Shown: positions 22,874 through 32,998, counted from the stretch's first letter. The stretch: DNA of 64,000 nt from an uncultured Bacteroidales bacterium (GCA_902785605.1 CACZZL010000005.1:62001-126000), one strand, 5' to 3'. Notes: generated by a model not told the origin, from the sequence alone. Numbers and translations: made by a program.

Positions 22874-23830
22874 TCATTTCATCATTGAACACATGCATCG
22901 TCTGCGTTGGACGGTAGTCTGGCCGGGCCAAAGAGAGATCGCTACTTTTACCCCTGCTGACCAAGGCCGGACAGCACTGGTCTTATCCGTTCCGACCAAG
23001 CCTTGATATTCGCTCATGAAGGTATAGTGATTGCGCTCGGTAGCAAAACCGATAGGAATATGTTTGCCGGATTTCATCGCTGCAAAATCCATCGGCATCC
23101 ATTGTACGTATGCTGCCACCACCAGCTGTGCCCTCTCTCCTAAACGCATGACCATACCTGCTTCCCCGTACGCCGATAAACCCAACGGTCGGATCCTGGA
23201 ACCGAACGAAGCCTCATGGCGGGGATAGCTCTCTGTCTCGAACCGTCCGGGCAGGTCATGGAGCAGCAGTCTCCATTGTTCATACCATCCCGTATGGGTT
23301 ACTTCGCCTGAGAGGAGGGTATAGGAGGATCGCAGCGGGACAGAGAGCAAAGCTCCTACTGCCGCATGTAGCCCGTAGCGGGCGTCCGTACTGGCGAAAT
23401 GGCGGAAACGCAGACCTATCGGTACCTGCAACAACCACATCTGCTCACGCTCCTTCCATTCGTTGAAGGATGCCCAGTGGGTGTATTCTTCGCCCATGTA
23501 GTCTCGCAGTCGCCCGTCATCGGCACCGGTACGCCATTCCATCGGTTCGGTCAGCATGGCGGTGGTGGCGATACGCGTGAGCCGGACTCCTGTCTGCAGA
23601 CCCGCTATCGGAAGGAAGAACCACGTATAGCCTGCGCCGACAGAGAACGAAGGAGAGACAAACGTCCTTCCGCCGTCTAACTCATAACCCAGGCCGCCTA
23701 TGCCGCCACCGATCTCTATGTCGATATAATGACTCGGAGAGAACGCGTTTTGCGACCAGCTCATGCCTCCTCCGGTTCCTAACAACCAGAGAACCAGCGC
23801 CCATACCCTATGACTTGCACGAATTTTCAT
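22874..23830 (-). CDS. outer-membrane beta-barrel protein (PorT-like)
   Basis: Exported protein of 318 residues; the N-terminus MKIRASHRVWALVLWLLGTGGGMSWS is a signal peptide. The rest alternates hydrophobic and polar residues with glycine-rich turns (IDIEIGGGIGGLGYEL, FSVGAGYTWFFLPIAGLQTGVRL, AQLVVAAYVQWMPMDF), as in the 8-10 stranded outer-membrane barrels called PorT-like. It lies nine bases after a GLUG-repeat surface protein and is probably the last gene of the same operon, so it may assist display of those proteins. It does not end in the usual aromatic residue. Confidence 0.75.
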   Translation of the reverse strand: MKIRASHRVWALVLWLLGTGGGMSWSQNAFSPSHYIDIEIGGGIGGLGYELDGGRTFVSPSFSVGAGYTWFFLPIAGLQTGVRLTRIATTAMLTEPMEWRTGADDGRLRDYMGEEYTHWASFNEWKEREQMWLLQVPIGLRFRHFASTDARYGLHAAVGALLSVPLRSSYTLLSGEVTHTGWYEQWRLLLHDLPGRFETESYPRHEASFGSRIRPLGLSAYGEAGMVMRLGERAQLVVAAYVQWMPMDFAAMKSGKHIPIGFATERNHYTFMSEYQGLVGTDKTSAVRPWSAGVKVAISLWPGQTTVQRRRCMCSMMK

Positions 23831-23839
23831 CGGTTATAC

Positions 23840-26800
23840 TTATTGTATCTTTTGCCCCGTTGCCGTATATCGTTGATCGCCTACCACCAGCACTAATTGC
23901 CCGTTCTCGATGATTTTTCTACATGGCCGTTGGTCGCTTAGCACCTCTTCTTCCTCTTGCGTGGGGTACATCGCGTAAAGACAACTGCGATATACCGTGC
24001 CGTCCGGTGTCGTCATCTCCACCTGATAGATCCCGTCCAACGAAGGGTTCTCATGGAGAAACTGGTCGGTTTCACCACTTAGCATCACCCCGTCGCGGTA
24101 CCACTGATATGCCACAAAAGTGAGTTCACCCTCGGTGTGCATGCCGCTGTTATCTACATAGACCACGTCCTCTCCTTTGCGCCGTACGTAGCCGTCCAGG
24201 TTAATCGTAAAGGTCATCTTCTGCGGCGCAGCCTGCTTGCATTTCTCCGGCACGTCTTCATCGGTATAAAAGCGGATTGTCACCTCCTGCGGTCCCAGGG
24301 GCACACGCTTGGGCAGAGGTACTTCTATGACATCCTCTTCCGGCAGAAAACCACCGATGGAATCGCGAAAACCTGCTTCTTTGGAGGCTTGTGGGAAATA
24401 GAGATCGAAGCGTTCCGGCGTACCGCTGATGACCGTATAGGCAATCTTCAGATGGTTCTCCGTCTCGCATACCGACACTTTCGGTACGACCTCCACTGCC
24501 GGCACCGGCAGTACCTCACTCACCAGCGTCACGTCCATCGGGCAGCCTTCGTGGGTCTCATCTGCGGCTACAAACCGGTTGTTCTCACCTGTAAAACGGA
24601 AGGTCTGCGTATGTTCGTCTGCAAACGTATAGGTGTACTCGTACGGCAGATCGCCTGCGCAGATGACAATACGCTCGGTCTTCTTCTCGGCTCTGCCGAA
24701 ACGCCACGAGGCTTTGCCCTCCGAGACTTGCCATTCGCCCTCGCAGAGGATGTTCTTCACTGCTCTTTGCAAGAAGATACTCATCGGCGCCGTCAGGTGG
24801 TATTTTTCTAACGGGATAGCGGTGTTCAGTATGGGCGCGTCTATATGGAGTGTGTCAAACGGCTTCGTGTCCGTACTGCCGCGATAGAGCAGCCAGCAAT
24901 AGGTGAACACACTGCCCGCGCTGCCCTTCGCCGGCTCCTCTTCGCGGATGAGGACGGTTATCTCGTCCGGTACGCCGGCATCTGAGCAAACCTGCAAATC
25001 AAACGGCTCAATACTGCCGGCGTTATATCCGCCGTAAACGGTGATAGTAACACTGCCCTTTGAGTTCAGCCAGTCCATCAGACCCGTATCGTCCTTCACT
25101 TGGCGCGTGAAGACATACGTATTGCCAGCCTCCATCGGTATGTTTTCCAAGGGCAGGGAGGTAGTGTCGCTATGAGGAATCTCCTCTCCGTTACAGAGCC
25201 ATCGGTAGGAGTAAATCCCGTTTCCGCCGGAGACGGTGTCTGTCTCATGAATCGTTTCCAGACATTCCTCAGAGCACAGGTTTCGGTTGAAACTATCGAT
25301 GGAACCGGGGTTTATTGCTTCAAACACCACCACTACATGCGGGTTTCGGGACTCGGTCATACTGGCCTTGCACGCCTCTTCCCGGACGCTTCGCGTGAAA
25401 GTATATGAGCCCGGTTTGTCGAAGCTATACGTCATCGAAGGTGTCTCCACTTGTTCTCCGTTGATATACAAGGGGTTTCGGGTGTCCTCCGGCACGGGTT
25501 TCCACGTTCTTTCTTTTATAATCCATTCGCTCCTTTTGAGCACCCATTTATAGTGGAACACCTCTCCTCCTCCTGAGGCGTCTTGAATACTCTGTATAGT
25601 GGTCGTCATCGGCAGTATGCCGTAGAGCGTGTCGGGTTGCTCTTTTAGTTCTCCCGGGTCGAACTCTTTTCTCACGGTCAGGTACAACCGCCCTTGCGAG
25701 CGGGTCCACTCGGTCTTGCATTGTACGTCATGTACATCGCGGTGAAAGGCATACGTACCCGGCACGTCGGTCGGCATGGTCCATGCGTTATAATCCTCCT
25801 GACAAAGCCATACGGTGTCCATCGGCAGATAGGTCTTTGTGCCGTCTTCTGCAATGATCACTGTGTCGCGGATGAGACGATATTGGTAACTGCTCTGCGG
25901 GTTCTTCTGCTCGTCGTCTTTACCGCCGGTGGCCTCCTTGCCGTTGTTGTTCTTCTCTTTAAACTTTACCTCCTCCTCGTTCCAGCAGGCTGTATAAGCC
26001 CCGCTCAAGATGCCGGCATCGAAGGCTTCGTAGCCCTTCACGATAGTATATACCTGCTTCAGAGCCGGACCGCAGGTGATAGTCAGGATCACCTCTTGGT
26101 TGCCGCAAGGGCGTTTCACCAAAGCTGATGCCCCTTTTGGGTTGGAGATATAAATAACATCCGGACTCGGTGAGTACCATTCTCCGGAACCAAAAGCACT
26201 GCTGTTCTGTCTCTCCAACCCGATACCGGTACGGGGGGAGTTTCCGTCAGTCGGAGCGCCAACGCCCTCGGCACGCATGATTGGTACGCTCTCTGCATCC
26301 AGTATAACGGTCTTGACGGAAAGCTCCGAGGCGATGTGGTTGCCAAAACAAACCAACTGCGGGTGGCTGTCATAACCTCCTGCGGTGCATCGCCATTCGT
26401 TTTCAGGATTCTCGTAATAGGGGCTGTTACTCCCAATGAAATCGGACGATTTGGCAATTGCGTATCGGGTGTTATCCGTGATGATCGAGTCCGAACCTCC
26501 GTAACCTGTAGCGTACATACGCGTCAGCTGTTGGTCGAAATACACCATCGTCAGATTCTCCTCCGGCGCTTCGTTCTTGCCGAATAACGCGCCTACGTGG
26601 TCGGTGCCCTTGCAGTACCCTGTATTATAGCAGTTGTTCAGGACCGCAGAGGGTTTGTTATAGCCCACTAATCCGCCTACATGATTATTGCCGTCGGTGA
26701 TGATTCCAGCGTTGTACGAATAACTTATAGCGCCGTAATTAGTACCCACCAGACCACCGATATTATTGCCGTTGTGCGCGATGATCTGCGTCATGTTAAA

Positions 26801-27298
26801 ACAGTGGTGTATCTGCCCGCGGTTCGTTCCGACCAGACATCCTACGTTACTCGCTCCATCCGTCATGATCTGCCCTTGCGCGATGCCTACATGGTGAACG
26901 ACCGCCGCGTTTCCGCTTTCGGCTATCAGCCCTGCGCCGGAGGGGAGGAGCGAAGATAGTATATATAGGTTATAAATTACATGGTTGGCTCCGTCCAACT
27001 CGCCCTGAAACGGTTTGACAGCGCTGCCTATCGGTTCCCAACTCGGCGGAGTCGCGCTAGTGCCGCCTAAATCAAGGTCTGCAGCCAGACGAACGGTTTT
27101 CCCCGCAAAGTCATCCGTGCGGCTCGCTGCGGCTATCCAAGCTAACTCTTCTGCCGTCCGGACAGTGTATGTTTCTCCGTTAAAATCGGGCATTTGTGTA
27201 CCTCCGCTCCAGGGTGTCAGACTCTGCGCAAAGGTATGGGGCGCCCCTAATACCATGCTTATCAGCACAGTATTGATCCACATAAATACGCGTGTCAT
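23840..27298 (-). CDS. large GLUG-repeat surface protein with shared C-terminal tail
   Basis: Secreted protein of 1152 residues with signal peptide MTRVFMWINTVLISMVLGAPHTFA. Residues 40-270 carry GLUG-type repeats (NNIGGLVGTNYGAISYSYNAG, HVGGLVGYNK) that build a beta-helix-like adhesive region. The middle 700 residues are a series of Ig/PKD-like segments with recurring YRWL and YTFTR patterns. The C-terminus NGQLVLVVGDQRYTATG plus four residues is the tail shared with five other proteins here. GLUG domains occur in adhesins and peptidase-type surface proteins; adhesion is the likely role. Sits third in an operon of surface proteins. Confidence 0.8.
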   Translation of the reverse strand: MTRVFMWINTVLISMVLGAPHTFAQSLTPWSGGTQMPDFNGETYTVRTAEELAWIAAASRTDDFAGKTVRLAADLDLGGTSATPPSWEPIGSAVKPFQGELDGANHVIYNLYILSSLLPSGAGLIAESGNAAVVHHVGIAQGQIMTDGASNVGCLVGTNRGQIHHCFNMTQIIAHNGNNIGGLVGTNYGAISYSYNAGIITDGNNHVGGLVGYNKPSAVLNNCYNTGYCKGTDHVGALFGKNEAPEENLTMVYFDQQLTRMYATGYGGSDSIITDNTRYAIAKSSDFIGSNSPYYENPENEWRCTAGGYDSHPQLVCFGNHIASELSVKTVILDAESVPIMRAEGVGAPTDGNSPRTGIGLERQNSSAFGSGEWYSPSPDVIYISNPKGASALVKRPCGNQEVILTITCGPALKQVYTIVKGYEAFDAGILSGAYTACWNEEEVKFKEKNNNGKEATGGKDDEQKNPQSSYQYRLIRDTVIIAEDGTKTYLPMDTVWLCQEDYNAWTMPTDVPGTYAFHRDVHDVQCKTEWTRSQGRLYLTVRKEFDPGELKEQPDTLYGILPMTTTIQSIQDASGGGEVFHYKWVLKRSEWIIKERTWKPVPEDTRNPLYINGEQVETPSMTYSFDKPGSYTFTRSVREEACKASMTESRNPHVVVVFEAINPGSIDSFNRNLCSEECLETIHETDTVSGGNGIYSYRWLCNGEEIPHSDTTSLPLENIPMEAGNTYVFTRQVKDDTGLMDWLNSKGSVTITVYGGYNAGSIEPFDLQVCSDAGVPDEITVLIREEEPAKGSAGSVFTYCWLLYRGSTDTKPFDTLHIDAPILNTAIPLEKYHLTAPMSIFLQRAVKNILCEGEWQVSEGKASWRFGRAEKKTERIVICAGDLPYEYTYTFADEHTQTFRFTGENNRFVAADETHEGCPMDVTLVSEVLPVPAVEVVPKVSVCETENHLKIAYTVISGTPERFDLYFPQASKEAGFRDSIGGFLPEEDVIEVPLPKRVPLGPQEVTIRFYTDEDVPEKCKQAAPQKMTFTINLDGYVRRKGEDVVYVDNSGMHTEGELTFVAYQWYRDGVMLSGETDQFLHENPSLDGIYQVEMTTPDGTVYRSCLYAMYPTQEEEEVLSDQRPCRKIIENGQLVLVVGDQRYTATGQKIQ

Positions 27299-27308
27299 AA
27301 AATCTTAC

Positions 27309-29282
27309 TTACTCGATGCGTTTTCCGGTTATATCATAGGTACCTTGCGGTGTAATAAAGAGAAGTCGTCCTTCAATAATGGTCTTTTTCTCTGCCCCCT
27401 CCGAACCGATTATTTCGGTGCCGGTAATGACACTCTGTGCATCCGGGTCGCCTGGGATGATCGGAGGTGTTGGGATGAGTTCGTTTCCGTTGTACTTCAA
27501 CTCGCCATCGTATCCCAAGGTGGCGAAATCGCCGATATAAACGTGCAGCGGAGCATCGTTCTCATCCAAAACGGATAGTACATACGTGTATCGTGAGGCC
27601 TCATCCAGACCTGTGACCTTGAAGGAGAGGGTGTAAGGCTGAGAATCATTTACCATTTGGTCATTTACCATTTGTTCATTTTTGCGCTTCGGCGCAGAGA
27701 AGGAGATTCCTAACAACTGTCCTCTGTTGCCTAACGTCAGTTTGCAGAAGACTGCGCCGTCCTTGTATATATCTATCTGATACGCGTGTGCGGCAGAGTC
27801 GGTAGGCCATGTGAAATCTGCTGTCGTTTCCGCAGCATCCACAGTCACGGTACGTTGGATGATTTCTTCCTCGTCCAAAGCCACGATACGGAACCGTGAC
27901 CAGTACTGCGCTGCGCGGTAAGCGGCTATGCTGCTTGACAACACATGTACCTTCGCTGAATCCGGTACGCCGCTAAAAGTACCATCGTAGATCAGCGGCG
28001 GTTGGGCGGCATAACAAGTGATGTCCGTTACGAGCGAGTCTCCAAAGAAACAGTCCTGCCCCAAGATAGCCACATTCTTGCCGATAACAATGGTCTGCAA
28101 CTCGCTCCAGTTGGCAAAAGTACTCATACCGGTGGCTACCAACTTGTCGTTCAGAACCAGGTGTTTCGGGCTGGTGGTCAAGTTCAGCTGGTTAAAAACA
28201 GCATCGCCTAACACGTTGAGCGAAGTAGGCAAAACCACCGTATCTAACGGACAACCGGAAAAGGCGCTATTGCCAATATTCGTCACCGAGTTAGGTATTT
28301 TTATCGATCGTAAGGATGAACAACCGGTAAATGCTTTTTGGGGAATAACCGTAAGCCCTGCGGGCAATTTGACGGAGTCCAAAGCTTCGCAAAGGTTGCA
28401 TAATTGCTCCGGTATCTCCTCTAATCCGGATGGTAGAACCAGTTGTTTCAACTTCTTGCATCCCGCAAAAGCACTCGCTCCGATAGTCGTTACACCTTCA
28501 GGAATATTGATTTTCTGCAAACGGCTGCAGTTGGTAAAAGCACTCGCGCCGATCTCTTTGACCGTCTCGGGTAGGGTAATGGAATCGTTGTACATAAACT
28601 TGCACAACATATTTGGGATATATTCCACCGAGTCGCCGAAAATGACATAACTGAAATGGCACTCTCCCGGGACATCCGACTCATATCGAACGAAATCATT
28701 TGCGTGTATCGCTTCCCACACCATCACTTTGGAGTCGCTGTTGTAATTCTCCGATCCGAAAGCTCCCCATCCCATCGTTTTGAAAGTCTTCGGGAAGAAA
28801 ACAGTGTCGCCTATATTCGTGCAATTGTAGAAAGCCATATCCCCGATGGATTCGAGACAATCGGACCATCTTACCTTCCGCAGGTTTGAGCAGAAAATGA
28901 AAGCCTGACTGTTTATGGTCTTGATGCCTTTTCCCAAATCGGCGCTGGTCATTTTTGTACATTCCTGAAAAGCGTACGCACCTATACTGACCACGCTGTC
29001 CGGCAGTACGATCGATTGCAGGTTATAACACCCGTGGAAAGCGTTCGCGCAGATAGAAGTGAGTCCTTCCGGGAAGGAAACGGTCTTCACATACTCCCTT
29101 TTCGGATAGTTACTCAAATCGTCCGACGTCATCGCTCCGCGACCTTCGATCACTACATGCCCCGTGCCCGAGTCCAGCGTGTAAGTCAACTCCGGTCCCA
29201 AACTGCCGGTATATACCGTCGCATAGGCGCTGCTTGCCATCATCGTCAGGTAAACAAGAATAATAGATACTTTCGTTTTCAT
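27309..29282 (-). CDS. BspA-like leucine-rich-repeat surface protein with shared C-terminal tail
   Basis: Exported protein of 657 residues (signal peptide MKTKVSIILVYLTMMASSAYA). Residues 50-420 are LRR_5 (BspA/Treponema pallidum-type) repeats with the recurring core AFxGCxxLxxIxLPxxVxxIGxxAF. A fibronectin-III-like domain follows (about 470-590), then the tail EGRLLFITPQGTYDITG plus four residues. BspA-like proteins bind host fibronectin, fibrinogen or other bacteria in known cases. The Fn3-like domain contains NEQMVNDQMVND encoded by a short tandem array. Paralogous to the broken gene immediately upstream. Confidence 0.87.
   Translation of the reverse strand: MKTKVSIILVYLTMMASSAYATVYTGSLGPELTYTLDSGTGHVVIEGRGAMTSDDLSNYPKREYVKTVSFPEGLTSICANAFHGCYNLQSIVLPDSVVSIGAYAFQECTKMTSADLGKGIKTINSQAFIFCSNLRKVRWSDCLESIGDMAFYNCTNIGDTVFFPKTFKTMGWGAFGSENYNSDSKVMVWEAIHANDFVRYESDVPGECHFSYVIFGDSVEYIPNMLCKFMYNDSITLPETVKEIGASAFTNCSRLQKINIPEGVTTIGASAFAGCKKLKQLVLPSGLEEIPEQLCNLCEALDSVKLPAGLTVIPQKAFTGCSSLRSIKIPNSVTNIGNSAFSGCPLDTVVLPTSLNVLGDAVFNQLNLTTSPKHLVLNDKLVATGMSTFANWSELQTIVIGKNVAILGQDCFFGDSLVTDITCYAAQPPLIYDGTFSGVPDSAKVHVLSSSIAAYRAAQYWSRFRIVALDEEEIIQRTVTVDAAETTADFTWPTDSAAHAYQIDIYKDGAVFCKLTLGNRGQLLGISFSAPKRKNEQMVNDQMVNDSQPYTLSFKVTGLDEASRYTYVLSVLDENDAPLHVYIGDFATLGYDGELKYNGNELIPTPPIIPGDPDAQSVITGTEIIGSEGAEKKTIIEGRLLFITPQGTYDITGKRIE
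27646..27682. repeat. tandem array (7+8 base units) inside BspA-like gene
   Basis: Two copies of tcatttaccatttgg/t (15 bases, i.e. 7+8) plus a partial third; encodes MVNDQMVND. A variant of the heptamer arrays that preserves reading frame. Confidence 0.75.
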
Positions 29283-29291
29283 GATCGTATA

Positions 29292-31346
29292 TTATTTCAG
29301 TTGATTTCCTTGTATATCGTACATCCGTCCTTCGTACATCAGATAAATCTGTCCGTCGCGCAACACCTTTGTACATTGTGCATCATCCCTTTGTACATCG
29401 TCTATGCCGGTCGGCATGTTTGCACCGAGCGTAGCAAAGGATCCAGAGGCGTAGAAGAGTTCCGTATCATTGGCATCGGAAGCGGTCATCGTGAACCAAT
29501 AATCGGTGCCCTCACTCAAACCGTTGTAACGGAATGAGAAGGTACTGGTGGCATTCTTCGCACGACGAGCAGGAGCGTGCTTGGAGAAGTCGATTTCGAC
29601 GAGCTGTCCCATGGAGTTGAACGTCAGTGTACAAATCTTCTCTGTGCGCTCCTCGTTCGCCCAGATGATGAGCGTGTAGTAACTGGCTCCTTCCACGGCC
29701 GGCCATGTGAACTGCACGCTGTGGTCGTCGGGTTGTGTCTCTACCTCCGGCTCTTTTTCCGGCAGCTCCAGAAGTGTACTGTCCACTTGGATGTTAAAGC
29801 CGTTCCAGATGCTATTAGCACGATAGATCTCCGCAAGCGAGTCACAAGGTACTAAAAGGACGGTTTGGGCTTGATTGAGCAGATTGAACGGATTGCCTTG
29901 CGTTGCAGGTACGGCCATCATAGGCGCTACGATCGTGTCAAGAACAGGTGTCACATCATTGCCCCAGAAATAACCGCCGAAAACCTCCGTCTCAAACAAC
30001 GCTGTTTGCCTAGAAAGCACCAGCTTGTCCTTTTCTATTCCTCGCAACGAACCGGAACGTAAGGTCGTCGTCTGCTCCGGTAAAACTATTATATTCCCGT
30101 CATGCTTAGGCGGATAAAGTGCCAAAGCCGTCGTGTCTGCCGAAAAGAGCACACCGTCTATCGTACGGAAATAATCATTGGCTTGAGGCATGCGGACGTA
30201 CCAGAGTTTTTGGCATTGCTGAAAAGCATACGCGCGTATCTCACGCAGGTTCGTGCCTATTTCAATGGTCTCTAACCCCGTCGCTCCGATGATGGCATTG
30301 TTGATCACCGCCTTGTTCAACTTGCGTGAATAACTGAACACTTCTTCACCGATGTTTGTCACCGACGCAGGGATGGTCACGCTGGTCAGATCGAACGATT
30401 CGGAGAAAGCCTCATTTCCGATTTCTTCCAAGCATGCCGGCAAGGTAAGGCTTTCCAGATTGTTTTCCGCAAAAGCATTTTCACCGATAGTCTTCACGTT
30501 TGGCATCTCTAACTTATACAGATTGGACGCTACGTAGAATGCGTAGGGAGCGATATGTTCGATGGATTCTGGCAATGTGGTGTTCACATATTTGCGGTCA
30601 GGACAATAAACCAGCGTCTTCATATCTTTGGTGCAGACTAACCCGTTCCAAGTCGTATAGTGCTGATTGTCAGCCGCTACCGTCACCGTCTCCAGTCTTC
30701 CGCTGCATATGGCATTCGGACCGATATAGTTTACTGTCGATGGAATATGTAGTGTCTTTACCGAACTGTTCAAACTAAAGAAAAGCGACAGACTCTCTAT
30801 CCGTTCCACGCCTTCAGGGATAGTAAGGCTCGTGACCTTTGTACAGCCGTAGAAGGCCATGTTGCAAATCACTTTGATGCTTGACGGTATTGTGTAAGCA
30901 CCTTGGTAACTATCCGGCATCAGCACAAACAGACTGTCGTTGTAAATGGGATCTTGAAGTGCGGGCAGGTTGTAGAACGACCACGATGTCAGCGACTTCA
31001 CCGAATTAGCAAGGTGTACGCGCAGCAAGTTGGGCATCTGTTCAAACGAACGCTGCTCGATATATGTCACGCCTTCCGGCACGCGGAACTCAATGAGTCC
31101 TGCTTTCAAGAACGCCTCAAACGGAATCTAATTCGCGCCCTCGTACATCACTGTGTCATTAATAACGATGTCACCAACGGCGGTACTACTACTCTGTACC
31201 GCTATTTGTGCCGTCATAGCAGTAGTGTCCAGCGTATAATAAACGCTGTCAATAAAAACCCTTTGCGCGTAGGCGCATGCTCCTTTTAATAGTAAAAAGG
31301 CTACAAAAAGCAGACAAATTTGATTTTTCTTTTCCATAATTTGCAT
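29292..31346 (-). pseudogene. BspA-like leucine-rich-repeat protein gene interrupted by in-frame TAG
   Basis: A signal-peptide-bearing N-terminus (MEKKNQICLLFVAFLLLKGACAYA, start ATG 31337) runs in frame to MYEGAN and then meets TAG at 31128-31130; the same frame continues IPFEAFLKAGLIEFRVPEG through LRR_5 repeats, an Fn3-like domain and the shared tail DGQIYLMYEGRMYDIQG. No ATG restarts the frame nearby; only a TTG at 31109. Without the stop the product would be about 680 residues, a paralogue of the next gene downstream. A point mutation, a sequencing error, or stop readthrough would all give this picture. It is the first gene of the surface-protein operon. Confidence 0.8.
29365..29400. repeat. 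heptamer-like array in the BspA-like pseudogene
   Basis: About five units around tttgtac/attgtgc, encoding DDVQRDDAQCTKV immediately before the shared tail. Same unit family as the array in rimO at 58544-58579, and the encoded peptides are similar (VQRDNVQCTKV). Confidence 0.7.
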
Positions 31347-31400
31347 ATGTCAAAAAGTTTTACTAATTTTGCATCGTGAATCGTGTTTCAAAATCCGGTG

Positions 31401-31432
31401 CAAAGGTACTGCTTTTTTTTGACATGACCAAA
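31401..31432 (-). promoter_or_regulatory. promoter of the surface-protein operon
   Basis: On the minus strand TTTG (31432-31429), 20 bases, TACCTTTG (31408-31401). The spacer atgtcaaaaaaaagcag is shared with 22812-22843 and nearly with 5736-5767. Confidence 0.82.
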
Positions 31433-31499
31433 TTTTGCAGTTGTACGAGCCCTATTTTATGCATTTTATAAAACACTATATATCAATAAGTTATAAATT

Positions 31500-32981
31500 A
31501 TGACTAAAAATAAAGTTGTACGCGTTGCTGGATGGGGCATTTTTTGCTTGATTTTTTTGTGGCAAGGATGCCGAAATGGAGCCTCAAATGCTCAAAAACA
31601 GCTCCAAAAGGCAGAAGAACTGTATGCTTTGGGAACGTCCTCCAATCAGCATAGTAACTACGAAGAATCGACCGTTTATCTAAAGCAAGCGGAAGAGATC
31701 TTGGAGAGTATTCAGCCGTCAGCCGTCAGCCATCAGCAGTTGGCACAGCGGGATCAGTTGTTGGGTCTTACCCGCTTTCATTTAGGCAACACTTCCGAGA
31801 GTGAGATGCTCTATGAGATAGCCGGTAGCTACTACCGCAAAGCCATTCCGTTATTGGAGCAAGGTGAGAATGCCGTCTATCTGGCGTGCGCCTATCGTGA
31901 CATAGCGCGTACGATGGCGTTAACCGGCGGTGAGCAAGATAGTGTGTTATGGTATTTTGCGCAAGCAAAACAATACGCACAAACCGCGCAAAGCGATGTG
32001 CTGCTCTTGGATATAGATGCCTATCGTTACCAACTCTGTTATCCGGACAGCGTGACGCAGCGTTTGGCGGTTTGTAAGGAACTGGCAGAGAAGCACGGAG
32101 CGCACGCGCGTTACTCAGAGATCGTCGAACTACTCTTGGCGCAACATGCCACAGACTCTGCTGCCTTTTACTTGGAGCGCCTGCAACCCAAAGACTCCTC
32201 GTACGCCTATTGGTTCGAACAGAGTTACGCCTATCTGCAAAGCAAAGTACTCCGACAACGAGGCAAGTCCGACAAAGCTTATGAGGTGTTGTTAGATCTA
32301 TATGACCGCAAGATAGAAGAACTTCAACGCGACGCGGGTGCACGCACGTTCGCGCTATCCTTACATTATGACGTCGCGCGCGAACAACAACTGGCGCAAG
32401 AAGCACAACGCGAGCGACAGTGGCAACGCAAGATCTCCTTGGTATTAGTGCTGCTTTTGGTGTTGGTGGTAGCCCTTTCCCTCATTCTCTGGCGTTACTG
32501 GCAACAGCGTCGGCGTGAACAAGCTGCTGCACTGCAAGCCTTGCAAGATAAATACGCCCAACAACTCCAATTGGCACTGGAACGGCTCAAACAGAAAGTG
32601 AACCTGACGCGTGAGATGGAGTTGCAACGATTGCGCGGCAACGAACCCGAGTTCCCGAAATGGTTGCAGACCTATCGTGACGAACAACTGACATTGAGCA
32701 AGGAGAGTATAGACGAACTGATTGCTTCCGTGGACACCGCATTGGATGGCGCGATCAGCAGACTGCGCAAAGATTATCCGGACTTAACGGAGTCCGACAT
32801 GCAGTTTGCTATTTTATCTATCATCGGCGCTTCGGACAGCGACATGGGAATCCTCCTCAATGTCCAGAAACAAACGATCTATCATAGACGGCAGATTGTC
32901 CGCAAGCACGTCAATCCGGAGATAGAAGATATCGATGCGTGGCTAAGGAAGTACGTGCTAAGCGGATTCGGGAGTAATTGA
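31500..32981 (+). CDS. membrane-spanning TPR regulator with C-terminal HTH
   Basis: One-component regulator of a type common in Bacteroidota. An N-terminal hydrophobic segment ends in a lipobox-like LWQGC (Cys23), followed by about 270 residues of TPR-like helices, a transmembrane helix (about 310-332, KISLVLVLLLVLVVALSLIL), a coiled coil (335-385) and a C-terminal helix-turn-helix (ESDMQFAILSIIGASDSDMG onward, with a LuxR-like IYHRRQIVRKHV recognition helix). TPRs would sense in the periplasm and the HTH would bind DNA. It diverges from the surface-protein operon, with 150 bases between, and is the natural candidate to control it. The loop QPSAVSHQQ is heptamer-array encoded. Confidence 0.8.
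   Translation: MTKNKVVRVAGWGIFCLIFLWQGCRNGASNAQKQLQKAEELYALGTSSNQHSNYEESTVYLKQAEEILESIQPSAVSHQQLAQRDQLLGLTRFHLGNTSESEMLYEIAGSYYRKAIPLLEQGENAVYLACAYRDIARTMALTGGEQDSVLWYFAQAKQYAQTAQSDVLLLDIDAYRYQLCYPDSVTQRLAVCKELAEKHGAHARYSEIVELLLAQHATDSAAFYLERLQPKDSSYAYWFEQSYAYLQSKVLRQRGKSDKAYEVLLDLYDRKIEELQRDAGARTFALSLHYDVAREQQLAQEAQRERQWQRKISLVLVLLLVLVVALSLILWRYWQQRRREQAAALQALQDKYAQQLQLALERLKQKVNLTREMELQRLRGNEPEFPKWLQTYRDEQLTLSKESIDELIASVDTALDGAISRLRKDYPDLTESDMQFAILSIIGASDSDMGILLNVQKQTIYHRRQIVRKHVNPEIEDIDAWLRKYVLSGFGSN
31713..31740. repeat. heptamer tandem array inside the TPR-HTH gene
   Basis: Four units (cagccgt twice, cagccat, cagcagt), encoding QPSAVSHQQ. The same unit family occurs on the opposite strand in the ABC-F gene (48751-48785), giving the peptide KPSAVSSQPSE. 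Confidence 0.85.
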
Positions 32982-32998
32982 CCCGATTGGCAATCGGG
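32982..32998. other. perfect hairpin downstream of the TPR-HTH gene
   Basis: cccgatt/aatcggg with a 3-base loop directly after the stop codon. No T-run follows, so a terminator role is doubtful. Confidence 0.5.

Noticed and set aside
31128..31130. TAG as a pyrrolysine codon
   Set aside because: No pyrrolysine genes are visible and other genes here end with TAG (C1B peptidase), so a nonsense mutation or sequencing error is simpler.
32982..32998. Terminator after the TPR-HTH regulator
   Set aside because: The stem is perfect but no T-run follows on either strand.
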